Source: Sphaerisporangium fuscum | GTDB taxonomy: Bacteria > Actinomycetota > Actinomycetes > Streptosporangiales > Streptosporangiaceae | Assembly: GCF_018531465.1 (NCBI RefSeq) | Contig: NZ_JAHDTF010000002.1 | Span: 248,001 to 312,000, forward strand | Direction: 5' to 3' | DNA length: 64,000 nucleotides | Shown: in pieces, positions 6,610 through 15,366 of the stretch | How positions within the stretch are numbered: the first letter of the stretch is position 1 | Layout: each line of letters begins with the position of its first letter | Made by a program: the position numbers and the translations under genes | Notes under the pieces: generated by a model | Seen by the model: only the letters and a program-made list of their open reading frames with translations | What the model was told of the DNA's origin: nothing | Database searches by the model: none

Positions 6610-8076
6610 ATGTCCTACGCCATGAACTCCTCCGCGCATGACCAACGATGGGACGCACGACTGTGGGGAGCCCTGACCGTGCTCTGCGCCGTCGTGTTCC
6701 TCGACGCCCTTGATGTCTCGATGGTCGGGGTCGCCCTGCCGTCCATCCAGTCCAGCCTCGGCCTGTCGACCTCCTCCCTTCAGTGGGTCGTCAGCGGCTA
6801 CGTGCTCGGCTACGGCGGGCTGCTGCTGCTCGGCGGCCGGACGGCCGACCTTCTCGGCCGCCGGCGGGTCTTCCTCACCGCCCTGGTCGTCTTCGCCGTG
6901 GCCTCGCTGCTCGGTGGCGTGGTGAACGACGGCACCCTGCTCATCGCCGCCCGGTTCATCAAGGGCATCAGCGCCGCCTTCACCGCCCCCGCCGCGCTGT
7001 CCATCATCACCACCACCTTCGCCGAGGGGCCGGCCCGTAACCGGGCGCTCAGCATCTTCACCGCCTGTGGCGCCAGCGGCTTCTCGCTCGGCCTCGTGCT
7101 GTCGGGCTTCCTCACCGAGCTCGGCTGGCGGTACACCTTCCTGATGCCGGTGCCGGTCGCGATCATCGCGCTGGTGGCGGGCCTGAAGCTGCTTCCGCGC
7201 CACTCCGGCGAGGAGCGCGCCACCGGCGGCTACGACCTCATCGGCGCCGCCACCATCACCGGCTCGATGCTGCTGTTCGTCTTCGCCGTGGTCCAGGCCC
7301 CCGAGGCCGGGTGGGCTTCGCTTCGCACGCTGGGCAGCATCGGGGGCGCCATCGCCCTGTTCGCCCTGTTCATCGTCGCCGAGCTGCGCGTCAAGCACCC
7401 GCTCGTGCGCCTGTCCATCCTGCGCTCCGGGCACCTCGTCCGGGCCAACCTCGGACTTGTGATCCTGTTCGGCTCCTACGTCGGGTTCCAGTTCGTCGGG
7501 ATGCAGTACTTCCAGAACCTCCTGCACTGGTCGGCCCTGCAGACCGCCCTGGCCTTCCTCCCCGCGGGCCTGCTCGTGGCCGTCACCTCGACGAAGATGG
7601 GTGACCTCGCCGACCGGTTCGGCACCACCCGCCTGATCACGATCGGCTCGTTCGCGCTGGCCGCCGGGTACGCCGTGTTCCTGAACGTCAGCGAGCACCC
7701 CAGCCTCACCACCATGATCATCCCGGGCATGGTGCTGCTGGGCATCGCGTTCGCGCTGTCGTTCCCCTCGCTGAACATCCAGGCCACCAGCGGTGTCGCC
7801 GACGACGAGCAGGGGCTGGCCTCAGGCCTGCTGAACACCTCCGGGCAGGTCGGCGGCGCGCTGGTCCTGGCGATCGTCACCGCCGTGGCGACCTCCCACG
7901 GGGGCACGGTCACCATCGGCACCATCCGGTCCTCCTTCGCCCTGTGCGCGGCGATCGCCCTGCTGGGCCTCGCCATCGCCGTCGTCGGCCTCGTCCGGGG
8001 CCGCGCGACCGTCCAGACCCCGGCGCTCGCCGAGGAGGCGGGCGGGGACGACGTGAAGGTCCTCGAGGCGATCTGA
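6610..8076 (+). CDS. MFS multidrug efflux transporter (DHA2-type, 14 TM)
   Basis: A 488-residue inner-membrane proton antiporter of the DHA2 class (EmrB/QacA-like). The first helix carries the LDALDVSMVGVALPSIQ motif. Loop 2-3 has GRTADLLGRRRVF (motif A), and about 14 hydrophobic segments follow, with a large central loop around residue 195. The start is either ATG 6610 or ATG 6622; neither has a good ribosome-binding site, and the -10-like boxes nearby do not decide. It is divergent from a MarR repressor and ends at a bidirectional terminator. Substrates are probably amphipathic drugs or an endogenous metabolite; the sequence does not say which. Confidence 0.9.
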   Translation: MSYAMNSSAHDQRWDARLWGALTVLCAVVFLDALDVSMVGVALPSIQSSLGLSTSSLQWVVSGYVLGYGGLLLLGGRTADLLGRRRVFLTALVVFAVASLLGGVVNDGTLLIAARFIKGISAAFTAPAALSIITTTFAEGPARNRALSIFTACGASGFSLGLVLSGFLTELGWRYTFLMPVPVAIIALVAGLKLLPRHSGEERATGGYDLIGAATITGSMLLFVFAVVQAPEAGWASLRTLGSIGGAIALFALFIVAELRVKHPLVRLSILRSGHLVRANLGLVILFGSYVGFQFVGMQYFQNLLHWSALQTALAFLPAGLLVAVTSTKMGDLADRFGTTRLITIGSFALAAGYAVFLNVSEHPSLTTMIIPGMVLLGIAFALSFPSLNIQATSGVADDEQGLASGLLNTSGQVGGALVLAIVTAVATSHGGTVTIGTIRSSFALCAAIALLGLAIAVVGLVRGRATVQTPALAEEAGGDDVKVLEAI

Positions 8077-8114
8077 CCCGGTCCAGGGCGTCTCGCCCAT
8101 CAGCCCGGACGACC

Positions 8115-8147
8115 GAGCCCCCCGCGCGTACACACGCCGGGGGGCTC
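8115..8147. terminator. Bidirectional terminator between MFS and deoA
   Basis: A 9-bp stem, GAGCCCCCC with GGGGGGCTC, and a 15-base loop, followed by CTTG. It lies between two convergent genes and can serve both. Confidence 0.75.
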
Positions 8148-8164
8148 TTGCGTTCGGTGGCCTT

Positions 8165-9451
8165 TCAGGCGGTGAGGCGGTCGATCACCAACGGGAGGAG
8201 GGACGGGCCGGAGGTGCCGGCCACCTCGTAGGCGCCGTCCAGAGCCTGCAGGGCGCGGGTGAAGCGATCCGGGTCGTCGGCGTGCAGGGTCATCAGGGGC
8301 TGTCCCTCGCGGACGGTGTCGCCGGGCTTGGCGTGCAGGGTGACGCCCGCGCCGAACGACACCGAGTCCTCCTTGCGGGCCCGGCCCGCGCCGAGGCGCC
8401 AGGCCGCCAGCCCGACGCCGTACGCGTCGAGCCTGGCGAGCACGCCGGAGGACGGCGCGGTGATCTCGAGCGTCTCCGGGGCCTTGGGCAGCTTGGCGTC
8501 CGGGTCGCCGCCCTGCGCCGTGATCATGCGGCGCCAGGCGTCCATGGCGGAGCCGTCCTTGAGGGCGGCCTCGGGGTCCTTGCCCGACACGCCGGCCGCG
8601 GCGAGCATCTCGCGCGCGAGCCGTACGGTGAGCTCCACCACGTCGGACGGGCCACCGCCGGACAGGACCTCGATCGACTCCTCGACCTCCAGGGCGTTGC
8701 CCACGGCGAGCCCGAGGGGACGGTCCATGGCGGTCAGCAGCGCCACGGTGGTGACCCCGTGGTCGGTGCCGAGGTCGACCATCGTGCGGGCCAGCTCGCG
8801 GGCGGCGTCGACGTCCTTCATGAACGCCCCCGAGCCGACCTTCACGTCGAGCACCAGCGCGCCGGTGCCCTCGGCGATCTTCTTGGACATGATCGACGAC
8901 GCGATCAGCGGGATCGACTCGACCGTGCCGGTGACGTCGCGCAGCGCGTACAGCTTCTTGTCGGCGGGGGCGAGCCCGTCGCCCGCCGCGCAGATGACCG
9001 CGCCCGCCTCGCGCAGGACGGCCAGCATCTCGTCGTTCGACAGCGACGCCCGCCACCCCGGGATGGACTCCAGCTTGTCCAGGGTGCCCCCGGTGTGGCC
9101 GAGGCCGCGTCCGGACAGCTGCGGGACGTACGCCCCGCAGGCGGCCACCAGCGGCGCCAGCGGCAGGGTGATCTTGTCGCCGACCCCGCCCGTGGAGTGC
9201 TTGTCGGTGGTCGGCCGGTCGAGCACCGACCAGTCCATGCGCGAGCCCGAGCGGATCATCGCCTCGGTCCACCGGCCGATCTCGCGGCGGCCCATGCCGT
9301 TGAGCAGGATGGCCATCGCCAGCGACGACATCTGCTCGTCGGCGACCTCTCCCCGCGTGTAGGCGTCGACCACCCACGCGATCTGCTCGTCCGAAAGCTC
9401 GCGGCCGTCCCGCTTGGCGCGGATCACCTCGATGGCGTCCATGGAACTCAT
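8165..9451 (-). CDS. deoA: Thymidine phosphorylase
   Basis: A 428-residue enzyme that splits thymidine (and deoxyuridine) with phosphate into the base and deoxyribose-1-phosphate in pyrimidine salvage. The family signature SGRGLGHTGGTLDKLE is present at about residues 112-127. The phosphate-loop region around KHSTGGVGDK and the C-terminal GAGVTLHAKPGDTVREG pyrimidine-nucleoside-phosphorylase domain are also visible. The ATG at 9451 overlaps the TGA of cdd as ATGA, suggesting translational coupling; a second ATG at 9442 is an alternative. It is the last gene of the nucleoside uptake operon, so imported thymidine would be degraded directly. Confidence 0.95.
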   Translation of the reverse strand: MSSMDAIEVIRAKRDGRELSDEQIAWVVDAYTRGEVADEQMSSLAMAILLNGMGRREIGRWTEAMIRSGSRMDWSVLDRPTTDKHSTGGVGDKITLPLAPLVAACGAYVPQLSGRGLGHTGGTLDKLESIPGWRASLSNDEMLAVLREAGAVICAAGDGLAPADKKLYALRDVTGTVESIPLIASSIMSKKIAEGTGALVLDVKVGSGAFMKDVDAARELARTMVDLGTDHGVTTVALLTAMDRPLGLAVGNALEVEESIEVLSGGGPSDVVELTVRLAREMLAAAGVSGKDPEAALKDGSAMDAWRRMITAQGGDPDAKLPKAPETLEITAPSSGVLARLDAYGVGLAAWRLGAGRARKEDSVSFGAGVTLHAKPGDTVREGQPLMTLHADDPDRFTRALQALDGAYEVAGTSGPSLLPLVIDRLTA

Positions 9452-9849
9452 GCTCCCCGGGAGAGGTCGTCGGGCCCGAACGCGAAGGGCAGGAAGTCGG
9501 ACATCCGCCACGGACCCTCCGGCGTCTCCACCAGCAGCTCGGGGCCACCGTGCTCGAACAGCAGCTGGCGGCACCGCCCGCACGGCATCAGCAGGTCGCC
9601 GTGCCCGTCGACGCAGGTGAACGCCACCAGCCGGCCGCCGCCGGAGGCGTGCAGAGCCGAGACCAGGCCGCACTCGGCGCACAGGCCCACACCGTAGGAG
9701 GCGTTCTCGACGTTGCAGCCGGTCACGACGCGGCCGTCGTCGACCAGGGCGGCGGCCCCCACGGGGAACTTGGAGTACGGAGCGTAGGCGTTCGCCATCG
9801 CCTCGGTGGCGCGCTCCCGCAGCATCTCCCAGTCGACGTCGTCGCTCAT
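9448..9849 (-). CDS. cdd: Cytidine deaminase
   Basis: A 133-residue zinc enzyme converting cytidine and deoxycytidine to uridine and deoxyuridine. The zinc ligands and catalytic glutamate are in CAE (about residue 57) and PCGRC (about 89-93), and the substrate-binding NVENASYG precedes them. This is the small homotetrameric form. It overlaps the upstream permease gene and the downstream deoA gene by four bases each (ATGA), so all three are translated as a unit. Imported cytidine would pass to uridine here. Confidence 0.95.
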   Translation of the reverse strand: MSDDVDWEMLRERATEAMANAYAPYSKFPVGAAALVDDGRVVTGCNVENASYGVGLCAECGLVSALHASGGGRLVAFTCVDGHGDLLMPCGRCRQLLFEHGGPELLVETPEGPWRMSDFLPFAFGPDDLSRGA

Positions 9850-11114
9850 TTCGCCTGTCCCTTGCGATACGGAAGACCGTTGGCCGCCGGCGCGCGCAGC
9901 CGCTGGGAGGCCAGCGACAGCACCAGCAGCGTGGTGAGGTGGGGGGTGAAGGAGGTGAACTGCTCGGGCACCGTGTCGGTCACAGCGAACAGCGCGAAGA
10001 CCAGCAGCGCGAAGACGCCCGTCAGCAGCGCGGCGCGGTTACGACGCTGCGCGACGAGCTGGTAGACCGCGAAGGCGGCCAGCAGCAGCGCCACGACCAG
10101 CAGCAGCGCGTGCACGGACGTGCCGCCCTGGCGCAGCTGCAGCGCGTCGGTGTACCCGAACAGCAGGGCGCCGCCCGCGAGCCCGCCCGGCCGCCAGTTA
10201 CCGAAGATCATGGCGGCGAGGCCGATGAAGCCGCGCCCGCCGGTCTGGCCCTCGCGGTAGATACCGGCGGCGACGATCGACAGGTAGGCGCCGCCGAGGC
10301 CGGCCAGGGCGCCGGAGACCACCACGGCGATGTACTTGTACAGGTAGACGTTGACGCCGAGCGACTCGGCCGCGACGGGCCGCTCGCCGCAGGCGCGCAG
10401 GCGCAGGCCGAAGGCCGTGCGCCAGAGCAGGTAGAAGCTGAGCGGCACGAGCAGGATGGCCACGATCGTGAACAGCGAGACGCCGTGGAACAGGCCGTGC
10501 AGGACGCCCGCGAGGTCCGACAGCAGGAAGATCCGGGTCTTCTCGAGGGCCTGCAGCGGGTCCCCGATGCCGGGGATGCTCACGTCGGCGATGGTCGGGA
10601 TGTGCGGCGACTGGGTCTCGCCGCCGCCCTTCATGCCGACGAAGAGGAGCTTGGAGAGGTACTGGGTGACGCCCTGGCCGAGAAGGGTGATCGCCACACC
10701 GGAGATGATGTGGTCCACGCCGAACGTCACCGTGGCGATCGCGTGCAGCAGCCCGCCTACGGCGCCCCCGACCGCACCGGCGATCACGCCGGCCCACGGC
10801 GAGCCGAACGACAGGGACGCCCACGCGCCGCACCAGGTGCCGGCGATCATCATGCCTTCGAGGCCGATGTTGACCACACCGGCCCGCTCGGACCACAGGC
10901 CGCCGAGGCCGGCCAGTCCGATGGGGACCGCGAAGCTGATCGCCGTGCGGATCGTGCCGTCGGAGGTGATGTCGTTGGCGCCGGTGATGACCCGGGTGAG
11001 CGACAACATGACGAGCAGGCCGAAGACGGCGAGCAGCGCCGTCTGCCAGGTCACCTCGAAGCGGCGGGTCTTCGGCGGCGCCGGGGGCGCCACCGTCACG
11101 TCGGAGACCGTCAC
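9846..11114 (-). CDS. Nucleoside ABC transporter permease (second subunit)
   Basis: A 422-residue membrane protein of the BPD_transp_2 (RbsC/BmpC) family, with roughly ten or more hydrophobic segments. Characteristic stretches are the GLWSERAGVVNIGLEGMM region and the conserved cytoplasmic loop GEGPVAAESLGVNVYLYKY-like segment (here GERPVAAESLGVNV). It pairs with the upstream permease, the duplex ATPase and the BMP lipoprotein, the composition of actinobacterial and streptococcal nucleoside importers. It overlaps both neighbours by four bases. The C-terminal region after about residue 340 has extra hydrophobic helices. Confidence 0.9.
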   Translation of the reverse strand: MTVSDVTVAPPAPPKTRRFEVTWQTALLAVFGLLVMLSLTRVITGANDITSDGTIRTAISFAVPIGLAGLGGLWSERAGVVNIGLEGMMIAGTWCGAWASLSFGSPWAGVIAGAVGGAVGGLLHAIATVTFGVDHIISGVAITLLGQGVTQYLSKLLFVGMKGGGETQSPHIPTIADVSIPGIGDPLQALEKTRIFLLSDLAGVLHGLFHGVSLFTIVAILLVPLSFYLLWRTAFGLRLRACGERPVAAESLGVNVYLYKYIAVVVSGALAGLGGAYLSIVAAGIYREGQTGGRGFIGLAAMIFGNWRPGGLAGGALLFGYTDALQLRQGGTSVHALLLVVALLLAAFAVYQLVAQRRNRAALLTGVFALLVFALFAVTDTVPEQFTSFTPHLTTLLVLSLASQRLRAPAANGLPYRKGQAK

Positions 11115-12253
11115 GCCGCCGCTCCTTCCATCTCGGGGGACTTGCCCGCGGAGAGCTCACGGCTCACCCGGCGCTGCTCCGCCACCTGGCGGTAGCGGTG
11201 CACCAGCTCGTAGGCGACGATCACCGAGAGCACGATGGTGCCCTGCATGATGAGCACGATCTCCGTCGGAACGCTGTTGAAGTCGAGGATCACGCTGGAG
11301 TTGTCCAGGAAGCTCCACAGCAGGGCGCCGACGGCGATGCCGATCGGGTTGTTGCGGCCCATGAGCGCGATCGCGATGCCGGTGAAGCCGAGCCCCGGCG
11401 GGAAGTCGAGGCTGTAGGAGTACGAGGCGCCGAGCAGCTGCGGCATGCCGACCAGTCCCGCGACGGCACCGGAAAGGATCATCGTCGCGAGCACCATCTT
11501 CTTGACGTTCACGCCGCTGGCCACGGCCGCCGACTCCGACCGTCCGGTGGCCCGCAGGTTGAACCCGAACCGCGTCCAGTTGAGCAGGACGTAGTAGCCG
11601 ATCGCGAGCAGGACCGCCACCACGATCATGCCGTACACCTTGAGCGGCGTGCCGGAGATGAGCGCCAGCCCCGGGAACTGACCCGACGGCGGGATCGGCT
11701 TGGTGCCGATGTTGTTGCTGCCCGCCACGGGGACGGCGAGCCGCTCCGGGGTGAGCAGCCACGCGCCGAGGCCGGTGGCGATGGCGTTCAGCATGATCGT
11801 GGAGATGACCTCGCTGACCCCGCGCCTGGTCTTCAGCAGGGCCGCGATGGAGGCCCACAGCCCGCCCACCGCGATCGCGACGACCATGATGAGGCCCACG
11901 TGCAGCGGCGCCGGGAGCACCACCGCGCCGCCGACGGCCGCCGCGACGAGGGCGGCGAGGCGGTACTGGCCGTCGACCCCGATGTTGAAGAGGTTCATCC
12001 GGAACCCGATCGCGACGGCCAGGGCGGAGATGTAGTAGGTGACGGCGGTGTTGATGATCACGGCCTGCGTACGAGGAGTCGCACTGTAGCTCAGCAGGCT
12101 GCTGAACGCCTCGATCGGCTGGCTGCCGTTCAGGAGCAGGATGATCGAGGTGACGATGGCGGCGAACACCACGGCCAGGATCGGGGCGGCCAGCCCCAGC
12201 AGGCCGGTGAGCCTCACCCTGCCGAGCAACCGGTCGGAGAACGACGAACTCAT
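11111..12253 (-). CDS. Nucleoside ABC transporter permease (first subunit)
   Basis: A 380-residue RbsC/BmpC-type permease. Hydrophobic helices are spaced through the whole length. The FRMNLFNIGVDGQYRL segment matches the family core, and RATGRSESAAVASGVNVKKM is the loop expected to touch the ATPase. It overlaps the ATPase gene (12250-12253) and the second permease gene (11111-11114) by four bases each. It forms the transmembrane heterodimer with the second permease. Confidence 0.9.
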   Translation of the reverse strand: MSSSFSDRLLGRVRLTGLLGLAAPILAVVFAAIVTSIILLLNGSQPIEAFSSLLSYSATPRTQAVIINTAVTYYISALAVAIGFRMNLFNIGVDGQYRLAALVAAAVGGAVVLPAPLHVGLIMVVAIAVGGLWASIAALLKTRRGVSEVISTIMLNAIATGLGAWLLTPERLAVPVAGSNNIGTKPIPPSGQFPGLALISGTPLKVYGMIVVAVLLAIGYYVLLNWTRFGFNLRATGRSESAAVASGVNVKKMVLATMILSGAVAGLVGMPQLLGASYSYSLDFPPGLGFTGIAIALMGRNNPIGIAVGALLWSFLDNSSVILDFNSVPTEIVLIMQGTIVLSVIVAYELVHRYRQVAEQRRVSRELSAGKSPEMEGAAA

Positions 12254-13794
12254 GCTTCCTCCCCGGCGCCGGTCATGGCCGAGCCGAGCTGTTCGGGGGT
12301 GACGGTGGCCGGGTCGACGTCGGCCACCATGCGCCCGCGCAGGATGACCTTGAGGCTGTCGGACAGGCCGATCAGCTCGTCGAGGTCGGCCGAGATCAGC
12401 AGGACGGCGAGTCCGGCCGCGCGGGCGGCCCGCAGGTGGTCCCAGATGGCGGCCTGCGCGCCGACGTCGACGCCGCGGGTCGGGTGGGAGGCGATGAGGA
12501 CGACGGGGTCGTCGCTCATCTCACGGCCGACGATCAGCTTCTGCTGGTTGCCGCCGGACAGCGCGGCGGCGTCCACGTCGATGCCGGGGGTGCGCACGTC
12601 GTACTCCTTGACGATGCGCGATGTGTCGGCGCGGGCGCCCGCCCGGTCGATCCACGGCCCCTTGACGTTCGGCTTGCGGGTCTGGTGGCCGAGGATGCGG
12701 TTCTCCCACAGCGGGGCCTCCAGCAGCAGGCCGTGCCGGTGGCGGTCCTCGGGGATGTAGCCGATGCCGCCCTCGCGCCTGCGCAAGGTGGACCAGTCGG
12801 AGATGTCGGCGTCGTCCAGCTTGATCACGCCGTCGGCCTGGCGCATGCCCATGATGGCCTCGACCAGTTCGGCCTGCCCGTTGCCCTCGACTCCGGCGAT
12901 GCCGAGCACCTCGCCCTTGCGGATGTCGAACGAGACGCCCGACACCACCTCGCGCCCGTCGGTGTCGCGCATGGTGAGGCCGCGTACGGACAGGGCGACC
13001 TGGTCGGTGACCGTCGACTCGCGGGTCTCGGGGCTCGGCAGCTCGCTGCCGACCATGAGCTCGGCCAGCTGCCGGGCGGTGACGTCCTTGGGGTCGACGC
13101 TGGCCACGGTGGTGCCGCGACGGATCACCGTGATGGCGTCGGCGACCGACAGCACCTCGTCGAGCTTGTGGGAGATGAAGATGATGGTGAGGCCCTGGCG
13201 GACGAGGTCGCGCAGGTTGTCGAAGAGCTCGTCGACCTCCTGGGGCACCAGCACGGCGGTCGGCTCGTCGAGGATCAGGATGCGCGCGCCCCGGTAGAGC
13301 ACCTTGAGGATCTCCACGCGCTGCCGGGCGCCGACGCCGAGGTCCTCGACCAGGACGTCGGGGCTGATCCCCAGGCCGTACGCGTCGGAGATCTCCTTGA
13401 TCTTGCGGCGTGCGGTGGAGAAGTCGATGCCGACCCCGCCCTTGCGCGGCTCGCTGCCGAGGATGATGTTCTCGAGGACGGTGAGGTTGTCGGCGAGCAT
13501 GAAGTGCTGGTGCACCATGCCGATCCCGGCGGCGATGGCGTCGGCCGGGCGCTTGAAGACGATGGGCTTGCCGTCGACGCGGATCTCGCCCTCGTCCGGC
13601 CGCTGCATGCCGTAGAGGATCTTCATGAGCGTGGACTTGCCCGCGCCGTTCTCGCCGACGATGGCGTGCACGTGCCCGCGGCCCACGCTGAGGCGGATGT
13701 CGCGGTTGGCGACCACGCCGGGAAATCTCTTGGTGATCCCCTCGAGTTCGACGGCGGGCTCGGTCGCGGTGGCCGAAGGTGTCGAAGTGCTGAT
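12250..13794 (-). CDS. Nucleoside ABC transporter ATPase (duplex), apparent ATC start
   Basis: A 514-residue double ATPase energising the importer. The first domain has GENGAGKSTLMK, ARQRVEILK and ILILDEPTAVL. The second has the usual degenerate Walker A region (AGVEGNGQAELVEAI) and an intact LSGGNQQKLIVGREM signature. The homologous N-terminal strand VELEGITKRFPGVVANRDIRL is in frame upstream of the first GTG (13716), so a GTG start would remove part of the ATP-binding fold. Between an in-frame stop near 13880 and that GTG there is no ATG, GTG or TTG. The best start is ATC at 13792-13794, 6 nt after GGAGGAG; a CTG just inside that site is worse placed. A sequencing error (ATG read as ATC) is possible. 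The gene lies between the BMP lipoprotein and the permeases. Confidence 0.88.
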   Translation of the reverse strand: MSTSTPSATATEPAVELEGITKRFPGVVANRDIRLSVGRGHVHAIVGENGAGKSTLMKILYGMQRPDEGEIRVDGKPIVFKRPADAIAAGIGMVHQHFMLADNLTVLENIILGSEPRKGGVGIDFSTARRKIKEISDAYGLGISPDVLVEDLGVGARQRVEILKVLYRGARILILDEPTAVLVPQEVDELFDNLRDLVRQGLTIIFISHKLDEVLSVADAITVIRRGTTVASVDPKDVTARQLAELMVGSELPSPETRESTVTDQVALSVRGLTMRDTDGREVVSGVSFDIRKGEVLGIAGVEGNGQAELVEAIMGMRQADGVIKLDDADISDWSTLRRREGGIGYIPEDRHRHGLLLEAPLWENRILGHQTRKPNVKGPWIDRAGARADTSRIVKEYDVRTPGIDVDAAALSGGNQQKLIVGREMSDDPVVLIASHPTRGVDVGAQAAIWDHLRAARAAGLAVLLISADLDELIGLSDSLKVILRGRMVADVDPATVTPEQLGSAMTGAGEEA

Positions 13795-14106
13795 GGCGGC
13801 CTCCTCCAGGCGGGTGGCCTCGGTGGCGGGGACGGGTGCGCCTCGTGGGCGTGGCGGCCGGCTGGCCTTGAGGCGTCAGGGCCTCGGGGAGGGCCCGCCT
13901 CTCGGCACGCGGCGAGCCTGGTGGGCGTGCCGTTCGTGCCTCGCCGGCGAGACGCTACCCGACAGTAGTGCAAGGGGTCCGATGGTCGGGCCCCGGGGCT
14001 GAGCTTGCCCTGCCTCGCTGCGCTCGGCGGCTCGGTGCGCCCCTCGCGGTACCGGCTCAGCAGGCGAGGGGCGCTCCCCAGGAGCGCCCCTCGGGGGATC
14101 AGTGGA
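13795..14106. other. Spacer between BMP and ATPase genes
   Basis: About 310 bp without a supported gene, inside an operon whose other genes overlap. It holds the hairpin at 14065-14093 and the GGAGGAG ribosome-binding site at about 13801-13807. It has no clear promoter. Such a spacer is typical where the binding protein must be made in excess over the membrane subunits. Confidence 0.6.
14065..14093 (-). terminator. Hairpin after the BMP gene (terminator or attenuator)
   Basis: A 13-bp perfect stem, CGAGGGGCGCTCC with GGAGCGCCCCTCG, and a 3-base loop, 13 bases after the BMP stop. It has no T-run. It could stop most transcripts after the binding-protein gene or protect its 3' end, giving more lipoprotein than transporter. 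Confidence 0.7.
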
Positions 14107-15183
14107 TCACTCGGTCGGGACCTTGATCTCGCCGTTGATGATCTTCTGCTTGTACTCGTCGAGCTTGTTCTTGATGTCGTCGACCTTGCCACCGGTGGTG
14201 GAGAAGTCGACGCCGCCCGCCTTGAGGTCGTACCGCACCGGACCGGACTTGACGGTGCCCTCGGTGTAGCTCTTCAGGAAGTCGAAGACCGCGACGTCGA
14301 CCTTCTTGAGCATGGAGGTCATGATGACGTCGCGCACGCTCTGGTCGGCGGTGAGGGCCTGGTCGGAGTCGACGCCGATCGCCAGGGCCTTCGCCGCCTT
14401 GGCCGCCTCGAAGACACCGCCGCCCGAGCCGCCCGCCGCCTGGTAGACGATGTCGGCACCGGCGTCGTACATGCCCTGGGCCGCGGCCTTGCCCTTGGCC
14501 GGGTCGTTGAAGCCACCGAAGTCCGGCGGCTGCGTGAGGTACTTGACGTCGATCTTGATGTCGGGCTTGACCGCCTGGGCGCCCCGGGTGAAGCCGGCCT
14601 CGAACTTCTTGATCAGCGGCACCTGGACGCCGCCGACGAAGCCGATGTGCTCCTTCTTGGTCTTCAGGGCGGCGGCGGCGCCGACCAGGAACGAGCCCTC
14701 GTTCTCGGCGAAGACCAGGTTGGTGATGTTCGGGCCCTGGGCCTCGTCGTCGACGATGGCGAACTTGGTGTCGGGGAACTCCGCCGCGACCTTCTTCAGC
14801 GCCGCCGAGTAGGCGAAGCCCACGCCGATGACGGGGTTGTAACCGCTCTGGGCGAGCAGGCGGAGCCGCTGCTCCTTCTGGGCGTCCGTCTCGCCGGCGG
14901 TCGCAGCGAGCTCCTTGGTCTCAGCCAGCTTCAGCTCGCTCTTGGCCTTCTCGAGGCCCGCGGCGGCGGCGTCGTTGAACGACTGGTCGCCCCGGCCGCC
15001 GACGTCGAACGCCAGGCCGACCTTGGCGGCGGAGGGAGCCGCCGAGGAGGCGCCGGCCGACGCCCCGGTCGAGGTCTGGGCGGAGGTGCCCGAGTCGCTA
15101 CCCCCACCACATGCCGCGACGCCCATGAGCATGGCGCCCACAGCCGTCGTGGCGGCCAACTTGCTTGCACTGATGCGGAGCAA
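14107..15183 (-). CDS. BMP-family nucleoside-binding lipoprotein
   Basis: A 358-residue substrate-binding lipoprotein of the basic-membrane-protein/PnrA family. A signal peptide leads to the lipobox GVAAC, then a Ser/Thr/Gly-rich linker and the periplasmic-binding fold from about residue 50, with FDVGGRGDQSFNDAAAAG, YSAALKKVAAEFPDTKFAIVDD and GVDSDQAL as family landmarks. Relatives bind purine or pyrimidine nucleosides. The TTG at 15183 is the likely start: AAGGAG lies 5 nt upstream and the signal peptide begins there. Longer in-frame starts at 15213 and 15237 have no such site. It is the first gene of the operon and has its own promoter. Confidence 0.9.
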   Translation of the reverse strand: MLRISASKLAATTAVGAMLMGVAACGGGSDSGTSAQTSTGASAGASSAAPSAAKVGLAFDVGGRGDQSFNDAAAAGLEKAKSELKLAETKELAATAGETDAQKEQRLRLLAQSGYNPVIGVGFAYSAALKKVAAEFPDTKFAIVDDEAQGPNITNLVFAENEGSFLVGAAAALKTKKEHIGFVGGVQVPLIKKFEAGFTRGAQAVKPDIKIDVKYLTQPPDFGGFNDPAKGKAAAQGMYDAGADIVYQAAGGSGGGVFEAAKAAKALAIGVDSDQALTADQSVRDVIMTSMLKKVDVAVFDFLKSYTEGTVKSGPVRYDLKAGGVDFSTTGGKVDDIKNKLDEYKQKIINGEIKVPTE

Positions 15184-15252
15184 GATGACTCCTTCCGTGT
15201 CTTCGCGGTCCATGTGTGCACGCGCGAAGGAACGCACGGCAACCCTGCACGG

Positions 15253-15281
15253 AAGATAGTTGTTGTACCAACGTTGGCCAA
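15253..15281 (-). promoter_or_regulatory. Promoter of the nucleoside uptake operon with palindromic site
   Basis: On the minus strand, TTGGCC, 17 bases, TATCTT: a good housekeeping-type promoter. The 10-bp palindrome CCAACGTTGG (15268-15277) overlaps the -35 and spacer, so a repressor of LacI or similar type could bind there. No regulator gene is adjacent. Confidence 0.65.
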
Positions 15282-15366
15282 ACCGCCACCCGGCTCCGAA
15301 ATAGGTCCGTTATGCAGCTCACGCCGGCCTGTGACCTGCGAAACCTCCCCCGAGCGCCGCCGGTCG

